64,000 nt of DNA from an uncultured Clostridia bacterium (GTDB taxonomy: Bacteria; Bacillota; Clostridia; Christensenellales; UBA1242). Both the position numbers and the translations under genes were made by a program. The stretch spans positions 618,303 through 682,302 of the forward strand of contig CAKVOE010000001.1 in the NCBI GenBank assembly GCA_934778215.1, in the 5' to 3' direction. Positions within the stretch are counted from its first letter, which is position 1, and every line of letters starts with the position of its first letter. Below the pieces are notes generated by a model, which saw nothing but the letters and a program-made list of their open reading frames with translations, was not told the origin of the DNA and ran no database searches. Of the stretch, positions 1 to 10,728 are shown one piece after another.

Positions 1-687
1 ATTGGCTTTAACCTTAATTTTTACGGTGCCATGAGAAGCAAAAATATTTCCATCGTTAAATAAACTTATATCGCCAAAAACAAATGCATTGTTTTTAATG
101 GTAAACACCCCAGAGTTGAAAAGAGGAGACGCCTTATCCAAAACGGTATTTTTTACATCTGCCCAACCCGTTCTAAAAAGTGGGTGCAGTAAAACCTTTG
201 TAGCACCACCGCCCAAAGACGCATCTTCTTCAAGACTAACCAATTGGGTTTTAAGTAGTCTATTTCTAAGTTCACTAATATCTCCACGTTTATCTAGCGT
301 TACAACAATGGTAGAATTTTTTTGGATATTGGTAAAAGTATAGGTAAATGGGTCGGTAATAGAGCGAATGTTTGGGTCGTTTATGTAATCATAAACCTCT
401 TCGCCGTTTACTCTAATACTATAAATGCACCCAACAGAAGATGGCTCCACCCTAATCCACGGATTGGTGCCAACCTTTGCCGTACTACTAACCGAACTTG
501 ATGTAATTTTGCCAAATTTACTAAAATCGGCTGTCGGGTCCAAACTAACTCTGGTAATAGATATAGTAACTTCTTTATTGGAGCCCCCGCCCTCAAAAAT
601 GTGCTCTCTAAAAGTTAGGAGAGTGGCGGTCACCACCGCCAAAACTCCCACAACAACTCCCAAAATTATCCACTTTTTTTTAGTCAT
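1..687 (-). CDS. Membrane-anchored surface protein, 3' end cut by window edge
   Basis: The reading frame is open from ATG at 687 to the window edge, giving 229 visible residues. An AGGAG site lies about 10 bases before the ATG. The N-terminus is a short basic tail (MTKKK) followed by one hydrophobic segment (about residues 6-26), so it is probably anchored in the membrane with the rest outside. After a GGG linker the visible part looks beta-rich, with no catalytic motif. It starts 18 bases after the stop of the giant gene, so the two are probably co-transcribed. Function is unknown; a cell-surface or adhesin role is inferred from context only. Confidence 0.75.
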   Translation of the reverse strand, partial: MTKKKWIILGVVVGVLAVVTATLLTFREHIFEGGGSNKEVTISITRVSLDPTADFSKFGKITSSSVSSTAKVGTNPWIRVEPSSVGCIYSIRVNGEEVYDYINDPNIRSITDPFTYTFTNIQKNSTIVVTLDKRGDISELRNRLLKTQLVSLEEDASLGGGATKVLLHPLFRTGWADVKNTVLDKASPLFNSGVFTIKNNAFVFGDISLFNDGNIFASHGTVKIKVKAN

Positions 688-705
688 AACTATACTTCTC
701 CTTTT

Positions 706-3700
706 TTAAATGGTTTCGCCATTATAAACTCTAATAAAGTGCGTGCAGTTAAACACATCAACAACGCCCGCAAGATAGGTCAATGCCCTTGTTTGGTCAT
801 CAAAGCCCAATTGCCCAAGCGAGCAACCATTAGCCGGTCTAGATACGCTAAGCCCGCCAATGCTATTATTGTTTGCAATATATACGCTATTTGTGTTGTT
901 AACTGTATTAATGCTAATGCCCAAATAAATTGCAAAAATGTAGGTGGTTTTTTCGTATGTCACTTCTTCTCCATCTTCATTTACCACAACCTCTTTATCT
1001 GTTTTTGTAAAGGTACAAATGTCGCCAGCAATTAGATTAGTGTCTTTTAGTCCACCAAATATGCCTTCGCCATTTTGCTCATCTTCTTCGGTATAATAGT
1101 AGGCTCCAACACTTTCTTTATTGTACATACAATGCTCATTTGGGTTTGGCGTTTCGCCCGCATTTGGTTTAAAGTCAGGGTTTAACACAAGAGTGTTTTC
1201 GGCATTAAAGTATTTTTGCCCACTATCTGTATTAATATAGTATACCTTATCTGGATCCACCCCGCTAACCTTTGCAAAACTAATGCTTGCAATAGCATAC
1301 ACCAGCCTTACTAAACTTGCAGAGTTAATATTAATGTACGAAACCTTTTCGTTCGTTCCCTTAATTTCGCTCATTTTTGTAATTAGGTCGTTAAGTTTTG
1401 TAATGTCATCAGCGTTTGCCAAATCAAGGTTAAATGAACCGTTGTCAGCAAACCTAAATCGGTATTTATATTCTTTGGTAGTGTCGGCATTCCACTTAGC
1501 CAGTTGCAAAGCCGTTCTTACCAAAACTTCACGCTTTTTGTATTCCGTAATCGACTTGTCTTTAATAGGTCTTAACGAGTTAACGGCGTTTATGTATGCG
1601 GTATAATATTCGGTGCCAACTTCTAGCGGAGCCACACTATCCAATGTGCCAACAACCGTACCATCGGCGTTCAAATTAAGTTCTTTAAATTGTTTAAACA
1701 AAAATTTATCGGTACCACGAGTTCCAACCATAATAGCGCCCGCAATTATGTCAGACTTACTACCATCTATCAAAATGCCTTCATCTACAATGGTTATTTC
1801 TGGCAACCTACTATAAAAGGCTACCAGCACCTCGCCCTGATTAAGTTTTGCCATAACATCGCTCATATTAATTTTGCCCGTTATAGGAATACCGGCGTCA
1901 TCTTTTAATATCTCAAAAGCCAACTCGCCACTATTTAGCATATCTTTAATGGTAAAGTATTTGCCATAAAGGTCCGAATAGGTAAAGTAATTAATTTTTG
2001 CCCAATATACAACGGCGTTTGTAACGCTATTAAGTTTGCCTAATTTTTCTTCAAATGTCGCAAACTGGTAGTCGCTTTCTTGATGGTTTCCTCTAATATT
2101 GCCCATTTCTACGGTGTTTGGAACAAAAGCGGTAGAGTCAAGACTATTAACCGTTTCGCTCTCTCCCGAAACAACCTTGTTTTCGGTTATATCAAAGTCT
2201 ACCTTAGCATAAATGGCGTACATATAAATATTTATTGCACCCAAGTTTTCGTCTACGGTGTCACGCTTTTTAACGGAAAATTTTTGGTTCATCATAAGGG
2301 TATAAGCCCGAGAAGCGTCATCTAACGCTGGCACAAATATCGCCCCGCCCGTTTGGTCATATACAAACTTATTCATTTTTACATCGCCAATAACAAACTG
2401 CTCTTCTTGATGCAAAAAGTAATATAAGGCAAACTCATCAAGCACAACATTGCCCTCAGCGTCAAGTTTGGTCAAAATGTTGTCATAAACTTTTAGCCAG
2501 CCTAATATATAATATTTTTCATTACTATTACCAAAGGTATAATACTCATAAGCGTTAACGGTAAAGAAGTCTTTATACTCCTTTGCCTTTCCAAAAAAGT
2601 AACCTTTGTGTGCCGTTCGGGTGTAGCCATTTTGCGAGTTGACATTTTTTAAATTATTCCAAGTATAATAATAAACATTTATATCGGCTTCGTCCATAAA
2701 CAAGGTATAATAGTCAAATGACCCGCCCGACTCCGAATCAAATACATTAGGTATTTGCCAAATAGGATTGCCCTCGCCATCTAATAGCGGGTTTCCATCT
2801 TCTCCCAAAACAACATCATAAATTCCTAATTCTTCATAGGTTGCAATATCTCCGGTAGGAGTCAAATAATCAGCACCCCTAACATCTCTTACCCAGTAGG
2901 CAAAAAATCTTGGTTTTTTGTCAAAACTTGTGGTAATTTCTACAATTCGCTCTAAGGTAAAAGAGTTAAAATCTATAATACCGCCACTGCCTAGCATCTG
3001 CACAGAGCTAAACCCTGCCTCTTCGCCGGTAGGAACACCCTCTTCGTTAGAAGGAATCCAAGTTTTTGGGTCGTTACGAGTGTTGTATTTTACAAGATAA
3101 TATTTTGTGCTGTTTTCGGTAATAGAGGTTGGGTCTAATGGTTCAATCTTGCCCTCTGCGTCAAAGTTAGTAATGTGATAAAGCCCCGCATTAAACGACA
3201 ACACATACGACTTATAGTCATACACAAACTTAAAGTTAATAGAACTAATAGAATTGTCGGCGTTACTTAAAGCCTCAATATCAAAGGTAAACACATCTTG
3301 CATAAAGTCGTAGTTTAACGCTTCAAAAATAGCCTCGCCCACGCTAGACGGAGTAATCTCTTCGCTTTCAAAACTAGCGGAACCGTCCTCTGCCACAACA
3401 ACTTTTACAATCTGCTTTTCTACCACTTGTGGAAGCCCGTACCTATCGGTTTTTATGGTAAACTGAATGCCAGTATGCTTTACGGTAGGGTCGCCAAACA
3501 GCGAAGTATATTCTACCAAAATGGTTTTAATAAATACACCATTAGATAGGTAGCGGTTATATTCGCCCTCAGAGTAAACTTTGGTGCGATCGCTAATAAC
3601 CGGTCTTACAAATTTAAGCGTATTAAACACATAAACATTGCTACCGCCATAAATGGTATCCGTCAAATTAATAAACTCGCCAATTTTTATACCGTCTTGC

Positions 3701-6700
3701 TTGTACACGCCCGTATCAAAACTTTCGGAACTAAAATCATTATTTACAATCATTCCAACGGTGGTTATGTCTTTGCTTTCGTTTTCGTCCTCTTCGCTGG
3801 TTGCACCAAATGTGATATTATACTTAAATGGAGTGTATTCCAATCTAAAATCTACCGATTCTAGCATATCCCAATAAATGTAGCCGTCTGCACTGCTATA
3901 CACAAAACCCGCCATAGAGCCAAAGGTTTTTGTGCCGTCTGCGGTTAGTCCGTCTTTTAGCATATAATAATCGCCCGACTCCACAAAATATTGGCTATTA
4001 AAGGTAGGAATATATTCATATACCCGCCTCTCGCCATCAACTTTTAGTTCAAAGTCAATAATTCTTATAGAACTTTCGTACATTGTGCCTTTGTTTAAAA
4101 TAAGGTTAATACCACAAGCATAAAAACCGCTTTGAATGTCTTTTGGCACAACGCTTATAGCCTTAATGTCGTCTACCCTAACTCGTTTATTTATACGAAT
4201 GGTAGATTTTAATCGGTCGGCAATATCTCGCAAAACAGAGTTTAACTCGCTAATAGGGTCCAACGAACCTTCATCAAACCCGCCCGTTTTGTATCCAATA
4301 GCGCTAACCGAAAAGTTAGAGAATTTAAAATGCTCATAGCCCAACTGTTCGCCGGTATCAGGGTCGGTCATTAGTTTAATATTTTGCCCGTATACGCCTT
4401 CTACCCTATTGTTTTCCGAATCTAAATATTTATTATCCAAAAATGCCTTGCCATTGCCGTCATATTTTAGGTCACTGTTTTTGCTGGCAAATACTGGAAT
4501 AAACACAATATCTCTGCAATAGTTAAATTCGCAAGCAATTCGCCCTTCGCCGTCTTGACGCAAAATGGTAATGTCCGCAAACTTACTGCCCTCTACAAAT
4601 TCTAGCGAAATAAAGCGTTGAGCGTTCAAAAAGTCTTTTGAAACTCTGCCGTCTATAATTTTTCCCACAAGTGCGGTATGATAGGCAAACATTCCCTCTT
4701 CATAATCGCCCTCTTCGCCCGTTCTTGTGTAACTTAACCCTTTTAATTCGTTTTCATTCAAAAAGGCTTCTACAAGCATAGCGTTGGTTAGTTTATCTTG
4801 ATGCACCCCATAAATTACAGATACCCTTTTTACAAATTTAAAGTATTCTGTTTTGGTAAGTCTTTCTAATGCTTCCATAACAATATCAAATTGCATTACG
4901 CCGTCACTTTCCATTTGGGTGTAATAGTTTTGAATCATTGCTTCGGCTTCGCTGTCGGTTATGCCAAAGTAGTTTTTAATAAATTCTACATTAACATACA
5001 CGGCGTTATCAAAGCCGGCGTCCGTTTGCACCCCTTGTGACACATAATCTGCACTAAACGGAATTAGCCCCACAAGGTCATAACCCCTAAGTTTTAGGGT
5101 AGGAACCTCTCTTTTTAAACTTGTTTCATCAAACACGCCCAAAAGGTTTCCCGAAAACCTACCAATTTCAGGTTTATTGCTAGCAGAAACTCCCACAAAG
5201 CCCGAAATTAAATCGGTAATGCTTGCCCCATAAGGAATTTTATCAACATACTTAATCTCGTAATTTCCTTTATCGGCGTAGTTTATACGAGTTTCGGATT
5301 CTAACTCAACCCGTCTTTCGGCGTCTGTACCAACAATGCTAAACTCATAGTTTATGCTGGTTGGCACAACATACCAAGTATTTCCACTATCACCATCTTT
5401 ATAATAATCTTTTAAGTGGTAAACGGCGTTATCTTCTACACGCTTGCGGTCTACCGACAAATAGTTTTCGTTCATAAAATAACGACTATCGGCCTCTGTT
5501 GGCACAAAACTAGCATTTAACGAATTTTTGTTGCTATCAAAGTCGGTTTTACTGGTTGTAAAATAATAAATTCGCTTGCCCTTTGCAATATATTCAGGGT
5601 TTGCAATAGGGTAAAGTTCTAACGCATAATCTTTTGAATCTACCGGATATTTTCCATATTCAATTCTGCCACCGCTAAAAGGAACTGCAATTTCTACAAC
5701 CGAAGTTGTGCTACCTATTTTGTACAAGCGTTGCTCATATACCAATCGCTCAACTACCAAAAAGTTGGTGTCGGTATACACATAGCCTTCGGCAACAATA
5801 TTAATTTCGGTAGGTGTTTCGCTACCTTCTTGTCCTACATAGTTGTAGTCTTTTAACACAACCTTCTTTTCGTTGCACAACGCATCAAACATAGTGTATG
5901 CCACAACAAAATCGGTATGAACATCATCTTTTATACGGTTTTTTACAAAGGCATCAAGTTTGTTTAAATACATATACTCACTGCCCTCAAAGTTTGCAAA
6001 ATAAACACTTGTAGAGCGTGCGTTTTGCAAAATATAGCAATATTTACCGCTTTCAAAGTTTAGCGATGTTTTACCGGTAGTGGTAACATAAATTACACTA
6101 TCATCGCCAGCAACGGCACTATCCACTTGCACAAAATTCTCATAAAAGACCTTATCCCACTGCGACAAAAGTTCATCACTATCAAGTTCGGTATATTTAA
6201 AGAATCGCTGTGTTTTACCCATAGTTGTGCTATATTCTAGCAACAATTCAATATTTTCGTCCTTGCTACTTTTTATACCCTTATAAGAGTAGTTGTTTTT
6301 TGCTTTGGTAAGGTTTCTGCAATATCTATCCTTCCAATCGCTATCATTTGCACCGGTATACATACTTGAATACCCAAGGTCGTCAAAATAATAACGCATA
6401 GGTTCAAAGGTGGTAACCTTTTGCACGATGTCCATATTAAGTTCGTACAAATATACATCGCCCTCTTCGCCCCAGTTATCTACACCATTATAAACGGAAA
6501 CAAGCCCATTGCTTGATGCATAAATGCGTCCGTTTACCTTAGCACCCTTTACCTTTTTAAAGCAAAGGTTAAAGGATTCTTCCCAAACACTTGCTCTTTC
6601 CATATTTTTGCAATAACGGTCGTAGCCAGACTTTTCAAAAAATTGTCCATCTATAAACAATTCGTAATATTTTGGAGTAGACTTTTCTATAACGAGCCTT

Positions 6701-9663
6701 GCTCCAATGGTCGAAATTAGGTTGCTGTCGGTTAGTTTGTCATGACTGGTGTTACCCATATGAGCAATACCAGCATCTTTGCCGTTGCTTAGCCCCTCCA
6801 AACTTGTATAAACTCCCAAAAAGGCATATCCGTCTTTTTTAGGAAGATTAGATAAATCCAACTTTTTGTATTCACTGCCCGCACCAAACTCTTTATAATA
6901 AACGGACACATTTTTAACGCTAATGCCCCAAGTATTAACGGTTTCTACCTGCAACTTAATATTACCTACTTGCTTATATAGCCCATTACCGCTTTTGCCC
7001 ACCTTTAAACTTGCTACATCTGTAACCTTTAAGTTGTCATTAATGGCTTCGGTTAAGTCTTTAATGCGGTCTTTAAACTCGTCTGTATTTTCGTATAGGT
7101 CAGAATCATACTGCACATACAAAGGCAATTCTATGCTAATGCCCATAACTCTAACATCTATTTCTAGCACCGAATTATTTGCAATAACCGTACCCGCTTC
7201 GTCCACCGATACGCCCAAAAAGTCTATGCCCACATCGTTTTGATTTATGCTATAACCCATATAATCAAAGGCATTCCACGAACTGTTGCTCTCGTTTGCT
7301 GTATATCTATATCTTCCGCCCGCCAACACATAGCCCGCAGGCAAACCAATGTTATATTTTAGTTTTACAAAAGGCAAGGAGCCGTCCGCCAACTTTTCTA
7401 CCGAAAATGTTCGGGTAAGGGTATAATTTGAGGTTGTTTGATTATTAAACCCGCTACCAATAGCGGTAGGAGATAACACACTTCCCGTCATAAGTTGACC
7501 GCTGGTTGTAATCGTGGTGCCAGACATATTAAAGTTGGTTTCGTTGCTACCTCTAAGAAGTTTCAAATTAATTTTTAGCACAAAGTCGGTAAGGTTGTCA
7601 CTATTAACCCTACCAATAAACTCTCTGCTACCAATAAAGGCATTGTTTTCCAAATATTGAAGTTTTAGTTTTTGCAACTCACCGCCAATGTTTACCTCTA
7701 CATCTCTAAGCAAAGAAGAATCTAACCCATTAGACTCATCAAACAAATAATTTTTACCAAGCACTATGTTGGTGCTATAACTAAACTCGTTATTTGACAC
7801 CCCCGCAAAAAAGGTACCAACCTTAGCATCGGTTCTACCCGTTGCACCACTTTCGGCACTTCTTACAAAGTCATATTCCAAAATTTGGGTGCTACCACTT
7901 TTTACTCTAACATATACCTTGTCATAAGGAATACCCGACAACAGCATACTGGTACCGCCCGCCTGCTTGCTCATAAGCGAAAATACAAAGAAGTTTTGGG
8001 TGGTAAAATTTACATACATACTTCTTTCTAGGTCGGTTTTATCAAGCCTAATTCTGCCATCGTTAAAAATAACAAGTTCAAATTTTGTATATTGGTTTAG
8101 GTTATTAGTGCAAGAGTACTTTTTACCAACAATAACCCCGCCGTCATAATAGTCCGCCAATGCATTAAAGGTTATATCCCTTTGTTCGTCTAACAATTGT
8201 TGGTTTAGTGCAACAAAGTCATCAGAATATTCAATATACACACAGGTGTTATATCCATTCAAAATTAAAACAGATTTATTTTTCTCTATCTCTATAACAT
8301 CATCGCTAACCGAATAGTTTTCAGATAGTTTGTAGTAGGTGTTAGTATACACTCCGCCATTTTCTTGGTCGGCATCTAGCGTTTCGGTAACGCTTTTTAG
8401 CACGCCCTTATTTACAAGCGTGTTGGTTATGGTAGAGTTAAAATAAAAACGCTTGTCGCTCAAAAGTCCGCCATACACCCCGCCATACATACTAAACCAC
8501 TCTTTGTAAGTTTTTTTGCCGTCTGCACCCGTTACAAAAGAGCCAACCTGCGCAACATTTAGCATTTTATTAGTTAATATATCTTGTGCCGTTGTAAGAT
8601 TAACATTTATTAGGTCATCAGTGGTGTAACAGTTTAGATTATTCAAATAGTTTGCAGGGTTATTAAAGGTTGCAAGTTGCCCACCAAAAAATGTACCATC
8701 AGAAATAGTTAAAATTCGGTTGTTGTTCTCGTTGTTTTTGGCATCGTTCAAGATAATGCTTGTGCCATTTTTTGTAACTTCAATTTTGTTTTTGCTACTA
8801 TCTTGAACTTTGTCTTTTAAACTAACCCTAATGTCAAACTCAAAATTGTGCTTTAACTGTCCGCCGTTTGCCGTAGTTAACGTATAGTCTAATCTTCCCG
8901 TTTCTTGGTCTACAACAAACTTAAAAAAGTAAGAGGCGTTTTCGGTGTTCATATTGTATGTAGATATATAACTATCGCCAAAAAGCGAAAGGTCTTTGCC
9001 CGAATAACTAATAACACCCTCTTTGCACACGCCGTTAATAGTCTGCAAGGTAAATACTGAACCCGTAGAATCGGTGTACTTTACCACAATTTGCGAAATG
9101 TAATAAGTGTACGCATCTAGTTTGTTATAATCGTAACCCTTTATTGGGTCTAATTGAAATTTTACAAATTTAGAATTTACCCCATTTTTAAAATCTGCAA
9201 TGGTGTTTGTGTTGTTTATATTAAAATCATCTTGCACTTGAAGTTTAAAGTTTGATGGACTGTTGTTTTTTTCGGCATAAGTTCCAAGCATCATCAAATC
9301 CGAAATAACGCCGTCCATTCCGTACATTACATTGCCCGCATTGTCAATTGTCAAATAATCACAATTAATGGTATACATATCGTCATTAACGCCAAGGTTT
9401 TCTTTGTCGCTAGACGAAGAAGTTTTAAACGAAAAATAATGGTTGCCCTCTTCCATATCCGCCCCAGATAGCACCAAGCGTAAGAAGTCATCATATTCAG
9501 CATCTGCACTGGCAACAATGGTAGTATCAACCTGACCCAATTTAGAATCATCTTTATTTATGCTTATCAAATGTGCGGTCGTTAAAACTCCTACAAGAGC
9601 AACAACCCCCGCACACAAAATACTCAAAATCGTTATTTTAGAATTCTTAAAAAATTTCATCAT
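706..9663 (-). CDS. Giant exported surface protein (about 2,985 residues)
   Basis: A single uninterrupted frame of about 9 kb. The frame can be extended to TTG/GTG codons at 9675 and 9672, but a GGTGA sequence sits 5-8 bases before two tandem ATGs at 9663 and 9660, so I place the start there. The N-terminus (MMKFFKNSK plus a hydrophobic stretch, about residues 10-32) is a signal peptide or signal anchor. The rest is polar, rich in Tyr, Asp, Asn, Ser and Gly, and looks beta-sheet-like. I see no LPxTG motif or C-terminal membrane segment, so retention would depend on the N-terminal anchor or on partners such as the downstream anchored protein. I recognise no family. A large adhesin or matrix protein is inference. 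Confidence 0.85.
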   Translation of the reverse strand: MMKFFKNSKITILSILCAGVVALVGVLTTAHLISINKDDSKLGQVDTTIVASADAEYDDFLRLVLSGADMEEGNHYFSFKTSSSSDKENLGVNDDMYTINCDYLTIDNAGNVMYGMDGVISDLMMLGTYAEKNNSPSNFKLQVQDDFNINNTNTIADFKNGVNSKFVKFQLDPIKGYDYNKLDAYTYYISQIVVKYTDSTGSVFTLQTINGVCKEGVISYSGKDLSLFGDSYISTYNMNTENASYFFKFVVDQETGRLDYTLTTANGGQLKHNFEFDIRVSLKDKVQDSSKNKIEVTKNGTSIILNDAKNNENNNRILTISDGTFFGGQLATFNNPANYLNNLNCYTTDDLINVNLTTAQDILTNKMLNVAQVGSFVTGADGKKTYKEWFSMYGGVYGGLLSDKRFYFNSTITNTLVNKGVLKSVTETLDADQENGGVYTNTYYKLSENYSVSDDVIEIEKNKSVLILNGYNTCVYIEYSDDFVALNQQLLDEQRDITFNALADYYDGGVIVGKKYSCTNNLNQYTKFELVIFNDGRIRLDKTDLERSMYVNFTTQNFFVFSLMSKQAGGTSMLLSGIPYDKVYVRVKSGSTQILEYDFVRSAESGATGRTDAKVGTFFAGVSNNEFSYSTNIVLGKNYLFDESNGLDSSLLRDVEVNIGGELQKLKLQYLENNAFIGSREFIGRVNSDNLTDFVLKINLKLLRGSNETNFNMSGTTITTSGQLMTGSVLSPTAIGSGFNNQTTSNYTLTRTFSVEKLADGSLPFVKLKYNIGLPAGYVLAGGRYRYTANESNSSWNAFDYMGYSINQNDVGIDFLGVSVDEAGTVIANNSVLEIDVRVMGISIELPLYVQYDSDLYENTDEFKDRIKDLTEAINDNLKVTDVASLKVGKSGNGLYKQVGNIKLQVETVNTWGISVKNVSVYYKEFGAGSEYKKLDLSNLPKKDGYAFLGVYTSLEGLSNGKDAGIAHMGNTSHDKLTDSNLISTIGARLVIEKSTPKYYELFIDGQFFEKSGYDRYCKNMERASVWEESFNLCFKKVKGAKVNGRIYASSNGLVSVYNGVDNWGEEGDVYLYELNMDIVQKVTTFEPMRYYFDDLGYSSMYTGANDSDWKDRYCRNLTKAKNNYSYKGIKSSKDENIELLLEYSTTMGKTQRFFKYTELDSDELLSQWDKVFYENFVQVDSAVAGDDSVIYVTTTGKTSLNFESGKYCYILQNARSTSVYFANFEGSEYMYLNKLDAFVKNRIKDDVHTDFVVAYTMFDALCNEKKVVLKDYNYVGQEGSETPTEINIVAEGYVYTDTNFLVVERLVYEQRLYKIGSTTSVVEIAVPFSGGRIEYGKYPVDSKDYALELYPIANPEYIAKGKRIYYFTTSKTDFDSNKNSLNASFVPTEADSRYFMNENYLSVDRKRVEDNAVYHLKDYYKDGDSGNTWYVVPTSINYEFSIVGTDAERRVELESETRINYADKGNYEIKYVDKIPYGASITDLISGFVGVSASNKPEIGRFSGNLLGVFDETSLKREVPTLKLRGYDLVGLIPFSADYVSQGVQTDAGFDNAVYVNVEFIKNYFGITDSEAEAMIQNYYTQMESDGVMQFDIVMEALERLTKTEYFKFVKRVSVIYGVHQDKLTNAMLVEAFLNENELKGLSYTRTGEEGDYEEGMFAYHTALVGKIIDGRVSKDFLNAQRFISLEFVEGSKFADITILRQDGEGRIACEFNYCRDIVFIPVFASKNSDLKYDGNGKAFLDNKYLDSENNRVEGVYGQNIKLMTDPDTGEQLGYEHFKFSNFSVSAIGYKTGGFDEGSLDPISELNSVLRDIADRLKSTIRINKRVRVDDIKAISVVPKDIQSGFYACGINLILNKGTMYESSIRIIDFELKVDGERRVYEYIPTFNSQYFVESGDYYMLKDGLTADGTKTFGSMAGFVYSSADGYIYWDMLESVDFRLEYTPFKYNITFGATSEEDENESKDITTVGMIVNNDFSSESFDTGVYKQDGIKIGEFINLTDTIYGGSNVYVFNTLKFVRPVISDRTKVYSEGEYNRYLSNGVFIKTILVEYTSLFGDPTVKHTGIQFTIKTDRYGLPQVVEKQIVKVVVAEDGSASFESEEITPSSVGEAIFEALNYDFMQDVFTFDIEALSNADNSISSINFKFVYDYKSYVLSFNAGLYHITNFDAEGKIEPLDPTSITENSTKYYLVKYNTRNDPKTWIPSNEEGVPTGEEAGFSSVQMLGSGGIIDFNSFTLERIVEITTSFDKKPRFFAYWVRDVRGADYLTPTGDIATYEELGIYDVVLGEDGNPLLDGEGNPIWQIPNVFDSESGGSFDYYTLFMDEADINVYYYTWNNLKNVNSQNGYTRTAHKGYFFGKAKEYKDFFTVNAYEYYTFGNSNEKYYILGWLKVYDNILTKLDAEGNVVLDEFALYYFLHQEEQFVIGDVKMNKFVYDQTGGAIFVPALDDASRAYTLMMNQKFSVKKRDTVDENLGAINIYMYAIYAKVDFDITENKVVSGESETVNSLDSTAFVPNTVEMGNIRGNHQESDYQFATFEEKLGKLNSVTNAVVYWAKINYFTYSDLYGKYFTIKDMLNSGELAFEILKDDAGIPITGKINMSDVMAKLNQGEVLVAFYSRLPEITIVDEGILIDGSKSDIIAGAIMVGTRGTDKFLFKQFKELNLNADGTVVGTLDSVAPLEVGTEYYTAYINAVNSLRPIKDKSITEYKKREVLVRTALQLAKWNADTTKEYKYRFRFADNGSFNLDLANADDITKLNDLITKMSEIKGTNEKVSYININSASLVRLVYAIASISFAKVSGVDPDKVYYINTDSGQKYFNAENTLVLNPDFKPNAGETPNPNEHCMYNKESVGAYYYTEEDEQNGEGIFGGLKDTNLIAGDICTFTKTDKEVVVNEDGEEVTYEKTTYIFAIYLGISINTVNNTNSVYIANNNSIGGLSVSRPANGCSLGQLGFDDQTRALTYLAGVVDVFNCTHFIRVYNGETI

Positions 9664-10596
9664 TTTGTTCACCAATTAAATTTTTTAATCTACCAACTAG
9701 CCAACCGTAATAATCCTATCGCCTATTTTTTATCCCCAGCCCAAATCTTTATCAAGCCACCTACGTGAGATAACCTCAAACTTTTGTTTTGCTAGCCCCA
9801 GTTTTGTTTTCTTTACCTATATGGTTAAACCCAAAGGTTTTTACCCACCTAGTTTTTACTGTTTTTGCTCTACTAAGTCTCAGACCCAAAACAAAACTAC
9901 ATTACTTTTACCTAAGATAATAGTTTTTCAATTGTTATACCTAAGCCTAAATTGGTCAAAAAACCGCTAAACTGTTTATGGTTTTGTTTAGTAAAAAATG
10001 TTAAATTTATTTGCTGAGTTTTTACAAGCACAAATGAGAAGGAAACCTCGAGTCAAATTCTCAATTCAAAAAATTTTGCAACACACAACAAAAACTGGTC
10101 TAACAATTTAATTTAAACAACTGTTTGTTATGTTTTTATAACAAAACAATTACACTTTTAGCCTACATTTTTCACTAAATAAAGTATAAAAAATTACGCC
10201 CCATAAGTCAAACAAAAACCCCCTACATATATATTATATTAATATTTTAATAATTTATTATTTTCTATCTTCTCCCGCCCCCGCTGTACATATATTATTC
10301 CGTCCGCCTATCTGACGAACGGCACAACTCTTGTAGGGCGGGGAAATCTTCCCCGCCGTAACCTTATTTAACGAAACGAACAAATATTTTACTTAAACCA
10401 ACAGGCATAATCATATCTACGAATTGATTTTATACAACCCTAAATTAATGGCACACACCCAGTAAGTTTGTTTAGATTTTGGAGATAAAAAACACAAAAC
10501 AGGTTACCGATATATACCCTTATTTACAAAATGCAAAAATTAAACAAATTCTCAAATAGAACCACGTCACCAGCAGGTTTGATTAGATTTTATAGA
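9664..10596. other. Long intergenic region upstream of the giant gene
   Basis: No credible coding frame on either strand. It holds AT-rich tracts, a GC-rich palindrome at 10337-10357 and part of a divergent direct repeat (10460 and 10571). On the minus strand it would form a long leader for the giant gene. I could not match it to a known riboswitch. Confidence 0.6.
10337..10357. repeat. REP-like GC-rich palindrome
   Basis: GGCGGGGAA and TTCCCCGCC form a perfect 9-bp stem around ATC, in strong contrast to the AT-rich surroundings. It is flanked by the GC-rich text CCGTCCGCC at about 10299. This looks like an intergenic REP/MITE-type repeat. Confidence 0.6.
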
Positions 10597-10623
10597 AAAA
10601 ACGCCCAAAACAAGTTGCCGACT
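10460..10623. repeat. Two divergent direct-repeat units, 111 bp apart
   Basis: Units starting at 10460 and 10571 share a TTTGNTTAGATTTT core followed by AAAACA(A/G)GTT and CCGA. The second unit carries the terminator hairpin at 10597-10659; the first has only its left half. Probably a duplicated terminator or repeat. Confidence 0.5.
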
Positions 10624-10659
10624 AGGTTATCCTGTCGGCGTTTTGTTTTGGGTGTTTTT
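10597..10659 (-). terminator. Long hairpin terminator after the YcxB-like gene
   Basis: Arms 10597-10622 and 10634-10659 are near-perfect complements (about 26 bp with few mismatches) around an 11-base loop. On the minus strand the stem is followed by a run of T residues, so it ends transcription of the gene whose stop is at 10729. The opposite side also has a T tract, so it may work both ways. Confidence 0.75.
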
Positions 10660-10697
10660 GCATAAAAGATAATTAAAGATGCGGAAAGGCGGTGCCG

Positions 10698-10719
10698 TCC
10701 GCCTGCCCAGACGGGCGGA
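10698..10719. repeat. REP-like hairpin just past the YcxB-like stop codon
   Basis: TCCGCCTG and CGGGCGGA pair (one G-T) around a six-base loop, in GC-rich text like that near 10300. It lies immediately downstream of the only gene in this window that appears to end in TGA. Confidence 0.5.
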
Positions 10720-10728
10720 ACAATTCTC

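Noticed and set aside
9672..9675. TTG/GTG starts for the giant gene
   Set aside because: They overlap the GGTGA ribosome binding site that serves the ATG at 9663/9660.
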